17,823 bases of DNA from Haplosporangium gracile (GCA_015499985.1 JAAAUF010000208.1:1-17823); one strand, 5' to 3'; counted from the stretch's first letter, positions 1-11,077 are shown. A program made the numbers and translations. The notes: generated from the sequence alone by a model not told the origin.

Positions 1-78
1 CCGACCAAAGAGGTCTGCCATTGCCTCTAGCTCAATCCTGGCGCGCGGTGGAAAGAGTGCACGGAAGTAGTCTGTAGT
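1..78 (-). other. possible 5' end of a divergent minus-strand gene, cut by the window edge
   Basis: On the minus strand one frame is open from 78 to the left edge and reads through RIELEAMADLFGR. A candidate ATG sits at 21-19 with a purine at -3 and G at +4, giving MADLFGR before the window ends. The frame upstream is closed by a TAG at 81-79. If it is real, this gene diverges from COX12 with about 260 bp between the start codons. I recognise no family in so few residues, and a 26-codon open stretch can occur by chance. Another frame from an ATG at 118 also stays open for 28 codons, which shows how weak this evidence is. Confidence 0.2.
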
Positions 79-163
79 CTAGTTTTTCATATTCGTATGT
101 TGGTTCGCCCACATACATCAGTACTGGTAGGGGTGCAGTGGATACTATGATGAGTCGCTTCGG

Positions 164-184
164 TGACGTAATTATAGCTCCAAT
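164..184 (+). promoter_or_regulatory. candidate bZIP site and CCAAT box upstream of COX12
   Basis: TGACGTAA at 164-171 fits a CRE/ATF-type bZIP site. CCAAT at 180-184 lies about 98 bp before the COX12 start codon. CCAAT boxes bound by the Hap2/3/5 (NF-Y) complex are known regulators of nuclear respiratory genes in fungi. Function here is inferred from motif and position only. Confidence 0.35.
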
Positions 185-281
185 TGTCCCCCAGCCGGAA
201 GAAAAAAAGACGGTGGATCGGATTTCCCTTTTAGATTTAACCCTTCACCTCACACACCGGAAACACATCACCACATTCACC

Positions 282-1220
282 ATGTCTGACGAAATCAAGA
301 TCGAGACCGGTGCGTAACAGACAAAACGATGTACAATCACCACCACAGCCCCATCTACTTCCTCTTTATCCTATTCCACCGTCGATGAACCCTCAGCAGC
401 AAAAACGACCGACTTGGCGGATCCGGATTCGACGGAATAAGACGACTAAGTCTCAGAGCCGATCTTTTCCGCGTCTTGCAGGGACTTTATCACAGCTTTC
501 GGGACTAAAAGGATGAACAACGAGCTACTCGCGTTCTTCAATATTCGACAACGGGAAGAACACAGCTCCAGGAGTAGTAGACTACGGCTAAAGGACGCAA
601 ACGCGATAACGAAAAACTCAAACGCGAACGACTATCAACCTTTTTTTCAGTTGGACCGGAATGGGACGAGGGTCTTGCAAACCCAACACGGCTTTCCGAG
701 ATGCCTCGCGATTACTGCGACAGCTCTATTCATTCCTCTGGCGGTCTGTTGCCATATAGCCTCCTCTATTTTTTTATCCGATGCTTCAATTGATCAACCA
801 ATGCTGACTTATCTCCTTATCTTCATATGTTGTACTTACTAGCTCCTTTCGACGCTCGTTTTCCCAACACCAACCAGAGCAAGCACTGCTGGCAGTCGTA
901 CAGCGATTACTACAAGTGCATCAACGCTCGTGGTGAGGAGTTCACTGGCTGCAAGCAGTTCTTCAAGACTTTCAAGAGCATCTGCCCTAACGAGTGGGTA
1001 CGTTCTATTTTCTTCTCCCTCATCTTTCGGACAATTCTTGACATTGCGGAAAAGCGATTCTTTTTCTACCATCGGGATCAAGAGCAGGACAACGGACAAG
1101 GACATATTGCACTATTACTAATGGCGCTGTTTTACTGTTATTATTTTTTATTCTCAACAGGTTGCCAAGTGGGATGAGCAACGCGAGGAGGGTACCCTTC
1201 CCTTCAAGGTCACTGTCTAA
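282..1220 (+). CDS. COX12: cytochrome c oxidase subunit VIb (Cox12/COX6B), three exons
   Basis: Exons are 282-309, 843-997 and 1161-1220 (243 nt, 80 aa), joined by GTGCGT..AG and GTACGT..AG introns of 533 and 163 nt. The splice phases agree: ACC-G|CT gives T-A at the first junction and TGG|GTT gives W-V at the second. The protein runs from MSDEIKIETAPFDARFPN to LPFKVTV. It carries the twin-cysteine signature of the family, CX9C at Cys25/Cys35 and CX10C at Cys46/Cys57. These form two disulphides in a helical hairpin in the mitochondrial intermembrane space, imported by the Mia40 route. Length is close to yeast Cox12 (83 aa). The subunit sits on the intermembrane-space face of complex IV at the dimer contact. 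Both cysteine pairs and the N-terminal DARFPN motif are intact. The first intron is long for so small a fungal gene. Confidence 0.95.
310..842 (+). other. COX12 intron 1 (533 nt)
   Basis: The donor is GTGCGT at 310 and the acceptor is CTAG ending at 842. The intron separates a nine-codon first exon from the conserved body of COX12. Open frames inside it encode no recognisable domain and I see no RNA gene in it. Confidence 0.8.
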
Positions 1221-3123
1221 GGTTCCTTATTGATCCCGCACCCCTCTAACAACAAAAGTCACAGCTAGTCCGTCTTCCTTTCCACTCATTTCGGTCCAAG
1301 CAAGCAACAAACAACAAACCAAAGAACCCCGCCCTACTCTAACATCCAAATAACAAAACAAAAACACAAAAACAGAAAAGTATCCTTCATGGGGCATTTC
1401 ACTAGAATTGTTAACTAACTATTAAATCCGGATATGAAAAGCATTAAAAAAAAACTGACATTGATTCGAAAGGAAAGGGAGAGGACGAGACGAAACAAAA
1501 AGAAGCGGATAACCAGTATGGCGCATAGTTTTTTCTTTCATCTTCTCCTCCGCTTTGTCGATTGATGGCGCTTTGTTCATAATAATTCTTTTGTCGGGTT
1601 CATTCGTGTTTGCGTTTTCATTATTACTGCCATGATCTGTGGTTCATTTCATTCAACGCGGGTTATTCCTTGCGTGTTCTGTGCGCTGTGCTATTTTTTG
1701 TTCCCTCCGAAATCTTACGCTACTTGAGAGTAATATCCTCTCCTCCAATAATCTGTCAGTCGTTGACTATTCAACACCCCAAAGCTCTCTGCATCAACCA
1801 AAGAAGGAAGGAAGCATGAAATAAAGAACCTCTTTCCATCCTACTGACACAAGAGAGGGAATGTCAAGTGGACGACAGTACGATGGAGTATCCCTCCTCT
1901 TCTGTAGAATAACGAGGCGTATTTGATAAACGAAAAGGAGATCCTTTGTGTATTCGTTCCTGACTGACCAAAACCCAACAAATGAAAGGCAAGACGCGAA
2001 AAAGAGACGCCACCAACTGAAGAAAAAGAAGGGATGTTATCGTCACAGAAGAATAACGAATTGCGCCGGTTACTTTTCTAGCAAAGAAAAGTGAACCTCA
2101 TTCAACCCAACCTTTTTCTGTGTTTTCCTTGGGGCTTGGGGCTGTTATTTTGTTCATGTATACTGTCCATGTAAAAAAGATAAATAACCATTCGACATCA
2201 ATTGGCGGCTATGCAGGTTACTTTAACACACAAAATTGTTTTTCTGTGCACTCTTTCATCTTTCACAACTTCATTCTACAGGTACTTTTCTTCAAGTAGA
2301 TCCTCAAGAAACGTTTGTGAACACAAACAAAAAAACAACCCCTGTCAATTTTTCTGCTTTCGACCAGAAATCCGACCGGCGTTGAGGGAAAGAAGAAGCT
2401 TTTCAGCAAACGGGTTTTCATCTGTCAGCGGTTATTTTGCACTGTTCATTGAATAAAATAAAGTCTGGTGCGGTTTTCTGCCTGGAAAACACCTTCTTTC
2501 CAACGTGTCAGCATGGTCTTGGTGCCAAGACACCAAAAGGAAGACAAATAAAACATATGCAAAAGAAGGAGATGTGGAGAAAGAAAAAGAGCTGCACAGT
2601 CTTACACATACAAAACACACATAAAACAATCAGGCCGCTCATCTCTTTGTAATAAAGTTGGGCTACGAGACGAGCCAGAATGTAGATCGCGACAAGACAA
2701 GACCCTTTCCCTCCTTTGTCCCCAAAGTTGAATAGCAGGATTTTCGTGTGACCATGAGATGGGTTTTTCTTTGTGCAGGATCTCTTTTGAGGGAAGAAAA
2801 ATATAACATTGCATAACTTCAAGTTCAAAGAATCAGGCGAGCGAAAAAAAAACAAACAATGAGATGAGATGATCGAATGAAAAAAACCAATCAAACAACA
2901 ATCGTGAGTAAAAATAAAAATGAGAAGAAGAAGGAGAGACGCGGAAGAACCGAAAACAGACCGAGAAAGATACGTACATCTTTTACTCATAGCTGGGAAA
3001 CATGGAAGGCTAAAAGTTGAAGGATAGGGATGTCGAGGGGGTGACATCATGCCACCACCCGCCGGGTGCTGAAGGAACCAGCAATTCCTTTTTTCCACCT
3101 TTCGAGAACAAAAGAAAAATGTT

Positions 3124-3195
3124 AAGTACCCAGCTTACTGCTTGAGTATCATTCGATGGTGGTCAGTTAAGCCAGTCTCAGCCAAGCTGGTACTT
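3124..3195 (+). repeat. imperfect inverted repeat able to form a 12-bp hairpin
   Basis: AAGTACCCAGCTT at 3124-3136 is the reverse complement of AAGCTGGTACTT at 3184-3195 except for one bulged C. The 47-nt loop has a few possible shorter pairings. A T-run at about 3237-3242 follows. This could be a structured RNA, the remnant of a short terminal-repeat element, or chance; no coding frame explains it. Confidence 0.5.
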
Positions 3196-3990
3196 GCTTG
3201 AAACGCATAAAGAGAGGGTTGCTGTCTTTTTTGAATGGGTCATGACACCTCTTTGTCGGGGTAGTGAATAGAAGTACAATCAAGAAAATGGCTACATGGG
3301 GTAAACTCTGAATAACAAAGACGGACCGGTGTGAGATGAAGTACATGCGTAGAAAAGGGCTTACTCAATGGGTTCATTTGAGTTAGTCCGGTTCAGGTTT
3401 AGGCCCAGGGAAAGGAAGGGGAAGAAGCTGGTTGGGTGGGTGGTGGGGAGCGGAAGACCGATCTGTCAGCTCGAATTTTTTTTCTTTCCCCATGGAAAAA
3501 TTTAAGGTGTAAAAAGGCTGCAACCCCACAAATACCGCGCTGTCCTACGCTAGAAATTAATCGGTCATGCTGTTTACAAATGCAAAATACGATGAGAGGG
3601 GAAGGTCCAATAACAAACACAGGTAACGAAGCAGTGGGAAATAAAAAAAAAAAAAGGAGTGAGAAGGAGAGAAGAGAGAATGCAGGAGGATGTGGAGTAG
3701 AGAAAAGGGTAACATGGGCAGATGGCATGGTACATGGTAAATAATGAATGGGTTGATCAGTTGGGATGGTACATCGTTTTGTAAAGTGAGGTTCAGTCTA
3801 GTCAGTGCACAACCCCTTTGAATAAAAGAGCGAACGAACGAGAGCACAAATAGAAAAAGAAAAAACGAACTACAACGACGGAGGCGTTCTTTGGTTGTTG
3901 TTGTTTGTACCTTCTGCTACTCCCATGACTTTATTGTTTTTCTGGTCTTGCTTCTTTCTTCTGACAATCCACCTTCGCACAATGACCCTG

Positions 3991-4026
3991 TGAGTGAGTG
4001 AGTGAGTGAGTGAGTGAATGAATGAA
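3991..4026 (+). repeat. TGAG/TGAA tetranucleotide microsatellite
   Basis: Six TGAG units are followed directly by about three TGAA units. Degenerate TGAA/TGAG copies continue to roughly 4100 and reappear near 4171-4182. This is simple sequence in non-coding DNA. Confidence 0.9.
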
Positions 4027-4105
4027 CTGAGTGAACACAAGCGTTGTTCCTATTCGTTGAGAGAGAAAATAGTGAAATGAATGAGTGAATGAATAAATGT
4101 ATGAA

Positions 4106-4132
4106 GCGCCCTATCGGGGCGTTCATCGCCCC
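4106..4132. repeat. GC-rich alternating inverted repeat arms
   Basis: GGGGCG at 4116-4121 can pair with CGCCC at 4107-4111 (TATC loop) or with CGCCCC at 4127-4132 (TTCAT loop). The two hairpins exclude each other. The block is a GC island in an A/T-rich, TGAA-repeat context. Confidence 0.6.
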
Positions 4133-4254
4133 AAAACCCAATAATTTTGAGTCGACTTTTGTTGGATGTATGACTGAGTGAGGCGGGTGACACGATGTCT
4201 TCTGCCCCAACCTCCGTCATTAATCGCCGTGTGCCTGACCTGACCGACTTCGCC

Positions 4255-4420
4255 TATTTTCTTGTCTTTTTCTTTCTTTACCCTTTTTCTCTTCTTTCTC
4301 TTCTCTTTGTTCATTTCTTTCTACTCTTCTTCCTCTTCCCTTCTTTCTACACTTTTCTTCTTTCTTTCTTTCCATTCCCTTCCCCTTCCCCTTTCCCCTT
4401 TCAGTCAATTTTATCCAGCC
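4255..4420 (+). repeat. pyrimidine-rich tract
   Basis: The plus strand is almost wholly C and T over about 165 bp, with CTTT, TTCT and CCCTTT units. CT-rich tracts are common in fungal promoters just upstream of transcription starts. This one lies about 560-730 bp before the VAP-like start codon and may belong to that promoter. Open frames across it are low-complexity Phe/Ser/Leu on one strand and Lys/Glu/Arg on the other, and are rejected as genes. Confidence 0.7.
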
Positions 4421-4983
4421 TCTTCTTTGCCCACTCCAGCCCTTCTTCAAATTGCCCTTTTCAATGTGACTCGTCTTTTTGACTTTTTATTTCTTTCTTG
4501 AAACACGTTTGACCATTGCCCACCACTCCTTCTTCATTTTCATTCCAATCACACTCATTCATCTCTTTTCCCACTCAACTCATTACCAGCTTGCCCCAAC
4601 GTCTTCTCGCCAAGACAACAACAACAACAGAATTTTCCCTGCAGCAACAAGGAGCTTGCTATCCCGCGACAAACCCTCTTGCGGTCTTAGACAAGCGCAC
4701 TTTTTTTTCTTCGCTAATAATATTTTGTAAAATAGACGACCAGGCAGCGTGATCCAGCCGTCCCCCAACATCAATAGCACAATACCTTTGACTCAACGTA
4801 GCCCTAAAAACAGTATATCAATCCTCTTCCCGCCCTCTTCGACTTTTCATACTTTCTTCATTCTTTTACTCTACACTCCACAGCACACGCCCCGTTGCCT
4901 TCTTTTCTCTCCATTTCCTTTCTCTCGCCACCGCCTTTTCTCGATCCATACAACAAAACATCCATACACATATACCTGTGCCT

Positions 4984-7584
4984 ATGACGACTACAACAGC
5001 CCCCACTTCGGGTTCAACAAACAGCAACAGCAACAATAACACCCTGGTCACCTCCTCTACATCATCTGCGATCCTCCGCATTTCACCACAGACTTTTCAA
5101 TTCACAGGTACGAACAAACTCTTTTTTTTTTCGTTTTTTTTACCTCGACAGATGACATATGAAGACCGTCACTGCCCCATCCTGGATAAAGAGGGAGGGA
5201 CTCAGCCCGGTCCCCTTTTCACTTCCCCAACTCAGCAAAAAAAATGAAGAGATAACTCAACAAACAACAGCTTCAGTCATTTCCGTTCATCCGAGAGATC
5301 ACATCATATATATATTTTATCACTCTTGTGGTTCAGCTTCCTCTTCTCATTCCTCACAAACATATCAAAAAATAACAAAGAGGGCAGTGCTTATGTGTGT
5401 GTTTCAATTGCTTCGCCTCGTTAGCAAAAGTACAATAAGCAATTCTTTGAATGCACGGTTATTGTTCCGATGCAGCCTGGCTGCGAATGGGGAACCAACG
5501 ACAATACAAACAAACGAACGGACGGCGACAAACAGTCAAAGGGCAACAATGCAACACGAACCAAAAAAAAAAGAGACAGAACACTGAATTATCGTTAGTT
5601 GTAGGGTCGTTGCGTTGCGTCATTTGCTCAATGTTTCCTATTCTGCCTGTCTGCGTATATGCGTATCTGCACGTTTCCTTCAAAATGGCGCCCAATTGAT
5701 ATTTTTTCCGAAGGACAAAAAGCAGGATGCACAAATGTGACGATGCACATAAAAAAATAAATAACAAAAGAGGCCAACGAAGGGTTCGGTTAGGGTATTT
5801 CGATCTAGACAGGGTGGGAAACGTGTAAGGAGTGGAATGTTGTGGGAGATTTCGTTTGCTTGTTTGATCCCAATGGAGATGTTCAACAGTACAGCCCTGC
5901 CTTTTTTTTTTCTTTCGCATGAACGTGTGCCAAAGAAACAAAAGGGAGCTGGCGAGGATAGAGTATCTCACATTGCAAAAGAAAGAAAGGGACAAAGGGC
6001 ATGACAATACCAAGGGATGGAGTGGAATTCAGGGACAAGAAATACTTCTGCTCCCTCCTGTACTTTACATCTCCTACAATCTAAGAAGGATTCCATGTCT
6101 TCTCTCATCCTGAGACAAATATTGAAAATGCGTCGTCGAGTTCTTTCACCCACACAGCATCATTAACACATCCACGTTTTATCAACATTCAAACAATAGC
6201 ATCCAAGGTTTCTTCTGGATTGGTGTCAAAACTCAAGATCAAAAACTTGCATGCCACGCCTGTCGGTTACAAGTTCAAGACTAATGCTCCGCTATGTTAC
6301 TCTGTCAAGCCTGTTCTTGGTGTTCTCGCACCCGGACAATCGATCGAAGTCTTTGGTACGTCTCTCTCTTCACGTGTATGTCAAAAGTTCTGTAAATGGA
6401 TGCAAAAATGGAGACTGATCATTGTTCTCGTCCTTCCAAAATTCAATTACAGTCCGCTGCGAGAGCTGGGTAAACCCTCAGGATCGCTTCCTTCTCCAGA
6501 GCGTGTCATTGACCGAGCCAGAAAGTCACCATATCGATGCCGTTACTGTAAGTGCCTTTTCTACTATTACCAGATCTACTTGTAGCGGTAAGACATGGAC
6601 CAGGAAATGGAAACAAAGAGGACGCTTTGCTAAACCTATTTTTTTTTTCTCTTCTTCTTGTTGAAATAGTGGAAAGAGATTGATCGCCGGAGGCTCGTGG
6701 AAAACTTTATCCAATGCTCGTCCTCATCAACACTGTCCATGCGGGAGCCTCAGGACGATGGGGGATCGCTTTCCTCTTCATCCAACTGCTCATCCGGATC
6801 TTCTTCCCGCACTTCTTCAATGCGCTCTGTCCATTCTCGTCAACAGCTTCAACATGGACTGCAGCAGCAAGGACAGCAGCAACAGAAGAGGTCTAGTGTT
6901 GCCCATGTGCACGCTGCAGCTATTGCTGCTGGCCGGAGACATTCTGTCAGCTCTACAACATCGTCCACGACATCCTCGCCCGGTTCCTACCCTACCCTCT
7001 TCACAGTCAAAGGCTCGTCTGCCCCAAGGGCATCATCTCAGCTCTACAGCGGTAACTCGACGGCACAAGGTTCGAAAGGATCCTCCTCGTCGGGCAGCTA
7101 TTTGGCCACAAAGTTTAGCAACTCGCGCCAGACTATTCGCACGGTCTCAAGATTCTTAGCTGTTCGTCAGTACACAAAGATGCAAGTCCTGACGGTTTCG
7201 CTGGTCTGTCTCCTGTTGGGTCTGCTCCTTCCACTCGAGAAGGTTTTCCTTATGGGTAGCGGGAGCTCTTCAAGTATGGGGGCTGGAACAGCATCGGCGA
7301 CGAGTGCGCAGTTCAAGAGTGGGTTCATTGGCAAGAAGAAGGGCGGCGGATCTCCCTTTGCGTCTGCATCCCCCGCCTCGTTTGGTGCTTTGCCGATCTT
7401 GGTGACTGCTCAAGCTGCAGCAGCAGCAGCAGCGGCGGCATCTGCAAGGAAACCTGTAGTTGAAGCAGCAGTGTTCGCTCCTCCTCATGCTGTCTCTGTT
7501 CCTGATGATGAGGGGCCTGCCGCTTCTGGGTCCAGTGTCTTTGAAGAGGTGCAGCCTGTTTCTGACGTCGAAGGAGCCATTTGA
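4984..7584 (+). CDS. VAP-like MSP (major sperm protein) domain membrane protein, four exons
   Basis: Exons are 4984-5107, 6200-6355, 6453-6547 and 6670-7584 (1290 nt, 429 aa). All introns are GT..AG and every phase closes. A Ser/Thr/Asn-rich leader (about 1-28) precedes an MSP domain at about residues 29-140. The core KFKTNAP at 66-72, YSVKP at 75-79, GVLAPGQS at 82-89, DRFLLQS at 104-110 and WKE at 126-128 match VAP-A/Scs2 landmarks. In that family this face binds FFAT motifs of lipid-transfer proteins at ER contact sites. A Ser/Gln-rich linker (about 141-290) leads to one strong membrane segment at about 298-314, after RQYTK. Unlike classical tail-anchored VAPs, about 115 residues follow, including a polyalanine run at about 373-383. 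No coiled coil is evident. The start is the first ATG in this frame. It could be a fungal MSP family distinct from Scs2, so I give no symbol. Confidence 0.85.
5108..6199 (+). other. intron 1 of the VAP-like gene (1.09 kb)
   Basis: The donor is GTACGA at 5108 and the acceptor is AATAG ending at 6199. It is needed to join the first MSP strand (RISPQTFQFT) to SSGLVSKLKIKN with a G|CA split codon. It is the longest complete intron in the window. A 184-codon minus-strand frame inside (6013-5459) shows no domain and is not called. Confidence 0.7.
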
Positions 7585-7848
7585 GTTCTCACTACCTTTT
7601 CCTTTCTTCCGACCTTCACATCATTAAGTTATTTTCCCTAATCCTTGTACATTACTGGCATCAAAATAAAAAATGTCCTTATTATCCATTCACATCCAAG
7701 CCGCCTTATCATTCTTTTTCATGCAATTATTATTTTGTTTGTTTTTGTTTTGTTGCAAATGTCTCCTACTCGAAAAAAAAGGTAATCCTGGCCGTCGTCC
7801 TGATTTTGTTTGTATCTCCTGGTTCAGTTTCCCGAAAAAGACGATTGC
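7585..7848. other. convergent intergenic region between VAP-like gene and PCNA
   Basis: There are 264 bp between the two stop codons. It holds both 3' UTRs and no gene. An AATAAA at 7665-7670, about 80 nt after the VAP-like stop, is a plausible poly(A) signal on the plus strand. Confidence 0.6.
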
Positions 7849-9146
<1,298 letters not shown>

Positions 9147-9271
9147 GTTGTATATGTACGTGTGTGGGTGGAGGAGGAGTTGATTGAGAGTGTGAGGAAG
9201 AAGAGAAAAAGTAACAACCGTTCCCCCTTTTTATTGCCACAAGAGAGAAACACGTCCTGAAGAAAAACAAA

Positions 9272-9352
9272 ACAAATCGCGTCTGGGACAGTAAAAACAG
9301 CACGTGATTTAATTTAACAGCGGACAAAAAATAAAAAAAAAGGCGCGTCGCA
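9272..9352 (-). promoter_or_regulatory. candidate cell-cycle (MCB-like) and E-box sites upstream of PCNA
   Basis: Two GACGCG motifs read on the PCNA strand, at 9283-9278 and 9349-9344, about 135 and 200 bp before the ATG. Their ACGCG core is the MCB element bound by MBF (Mbp1/Swi6, Cdc10 complex) at G1/S genes in ascomycete yeasts. A palindromic CACGTG E-box is at 9301-9306. Site function in this organism is inferred. Confidence 0.4.
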
Positions 9353-9354
9353 AT

Positions 9355-9360
9355 TTTATT
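9355..9360 (-). terminator. putative poly(A) signal of TRM140
   Basis: AATAAA reads on the minus strand only about 8 nt after the TRM140 stop codon. It lies inside the short gap that must also contain the PCNA promoter. Confidence 0.3.
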
Positions 9361-9367
9361 CGTGAGA

Positions 9368-11077
9368 TTACGAAGAAGCCACATCCTTCTCCTGCCTGTC
9401 GCCTGCAAGGGTGCCGTTACTGCTTGAACCAACAGCAGGAGAATCAGCAGGCGTATCCAACGAGAGCGAGATATCAATCACAGTATCCTTCACATTCTCA
9501 TCATCCTCATCCCCCGTCGTCTTGACAGTCGTCGCCGAGGGTGCTTCAGGCAACTGGCCTTCCAACGGTTTCCTGAACTTGGCCTGCAACCAACATCTGT
9601 ACATCTTGACTTTCCGCATCCGGTTCACAATCAGCCGTCTGTCAACCGCATTCTGTTCAATCGTGAATTTAGATCCAAATAGCTGGACAAGCTGCTCTGA
9701 TTCGAAAAAGTAGACACGAGTTCCGTCACCACGGACATAAAAGTTGTCAGAGAGAAGGCGGTTCTTCTTGAACCGTAGCTGTGCCATGTCGTACCGTCCA
9801 TAATCCCTGAACACAATCAGCCCACCTGGTTTCAGTAGCTATTAAAAAAAGACATGGATGTCATGGAAAAGTGTGGTCAGCATCTTGTCAGTCGTATTCT
9901 CTTCGACAATGCTCTTACAGCCTAAGCACGATATAATTACTTTGTAGAGGTTTTTAACGGCTTGATCCCATTTATCAGGGTGCAAAGCTGAAAAGACAAA
10001 GATCAAGACAAGCACATCCATCGACTCGGGCTCGACCTCGGGTGGGATATCATCGCTCGCCAGATCCCAAACAAACGCCTTGCCTCGCGTCTCATCATAA
10101 AGCTTATGGGTTTGCACTACCTTGACCGCCGTCGACGAGAAATCGCAGGCATAGACAAACAACTTTGGGTTCTTGCTCTCATTCAATAACGGGAACATGG
10201 TGTTTCCTGCGCCACATCCAATCTCCATCACATTCTTCTCTCCTGCCTAATATCGTAAATCAACAAAGACAAAAAGTAGGCGTGTCATTAGTATGTCTCT
10301 TGGTGGCTCTAAAAAGCAGAGCAACTAAGGGACAAAAATGGGAGCCCCGAGTGAACCACTTACGTCGACTTCAACCATCTGGAAAAGCTCTGGGAACTCG
10401 ATTCGAAGCCAGTGACGATCCTTAAAGAACCGGTTCTCATTCTTTGCATAGAACTTGTTCCAGTTCTCAGCCGCCTCTGCATGATAGGTCTCAACCAATT
10501 CCTGAGGGACGGGGTCCTGTTGTTGGCGAGCGATCTCCTTTAAAGCATGTTGTTCCTGTTCCTCGCCCCACTCTGCGTGATCCCTGCAACGGTGGTCATG
10601 AAAAAAGCGAGTGCATAGTCAAGTATAAAGTTGAAACAAGGGGTTGTTGTCAGTATTTTTGTTTTTGGTCATGATGCATCATTCAGTACACTGGACAAAG
10701 TATCCTGCAAGGCAACAATCTTACCATGCATTCTGCTCAAAAACGTTAGCCTCATCGGTCAGGATACGACCGCCAAAGGGTTTTGAATCCGGATCATTGA
10801 CGTCTCTCGAGCTCGAAACCTGCTTCTTGTCGCCAATACTGCAGCTTGCTTCTAATGTCTTTGTGGTGCCAGCCTGGTCCTTCTCTTCGTGTGGTTTATC
10901 GTTGGCTGTGGCGGGCTCGACCTGCTGCTTCTTGGACGTCTTTGTATCCTCCTCGACAGCCAGCTCTGAGGGTCGCTTCTTCGACTCGGTATCAATGGCC
11001 ATTTCTGCTGTTGTAGTAGTTGTCTCCTGTGCTTGCGTCGTTTCCTCTTGCTGCTCTGGCTTTGTTGATGCGTCCAT
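9368..11077 (-). CDS. TRM140: tRNA N3-methylcytidine (m3C32) methyltransferase, METTL2/Trm140 family, four exons
   Basis: Exons in coding order are 11077-10725, 10583-10364, 10246-9941 and 9838-9368 (1350 nt, 449 aa), with GT..AG introns of 141, 117 and 102 nt. Residues 1-95 are a Lys/Glu/Thr-rich low-complexity leader. The conserved part starts at [18 protein letters not shown] (ending Trp118), then HAEWGEE and [10 protein letters not shown] (about 168-177). The SAM-binding motif [10 protein letters not shown] is at 197-206 with the acidic motif II residue Asp226. [18 protein letters not shown] and [14 protein letters not shown] follow. These motifs are diagnostic of METTL2/METTL8/Trm140, which methylate C32 in the anticodon loop of Thr and other tRNAs. 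The yeast Abp140 actin-binding extension is absent. A 60-residue acidic, Ser-rich tail follows the catalytic domain. The start is the first ATG in frame. Substrate specificity (Thr, Arg or Ser tRNAs) cannot be read from the sequence. Confidence 0.93.

Larger units (their letters stand above)
1221..4983. other. 3.76 kb region with no supported gene
   Basis: This stretch between the COX12 stop and the VAP-like start is A/T-rich with many A and T runs. Open frames on both strands, including a 196-codon one at 3098-2508 on the minus strand, give Phe/Ser/Leu- or Lys-rich translations with no recognisable domain and no splice-compatible partners, so I treat them as chance. It must hold the COX12 3' UTR and the promoter and 5' leader of the VAP-like gene. 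Local features are listed separately: a hairpin-forming inverted repeat (3124-3195), a tetranucleotide repeat (3991-4026), GC-rich alternating arms (4106-4132) and a pyrimidine tract (about 4255-4420). I saw no tRNA-like A and B box pair. Confidence 0.7.

Noticed and set aside
2508..3098. 196-codon minus-strand open frame
   Set aside because: The translation is Phe/Leu/Ser-rich from A/T runs, has no recognisable domain and no splice partner.
4195..4501. Overlapping open frames on both strands
   Set aside because: They are by-products of the pyrimidine tract, giving Phe/Ser/Leu on one strand and Lys/Arg/Glu on the other.
5786..5797. Telomere-like GGTTAGGGTA
   Set aside because: A single TTAGGG with no tandem copies; also seen alone near 11480.
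5459..6013. 184-codon minus-strand open frame
   Set aside because: It lies antisense within the VAP-like intron, shows no domain, and its composition follows the local T and A runs.
9842..9940. Continuation of TRM140 exon 3 into VIISCLGC..
   Set aside because: A GTAATT donor at 9940 joined to the acceptor at 9839 gives NLYK-LLKPGG, which matches the family; the read-through does not.
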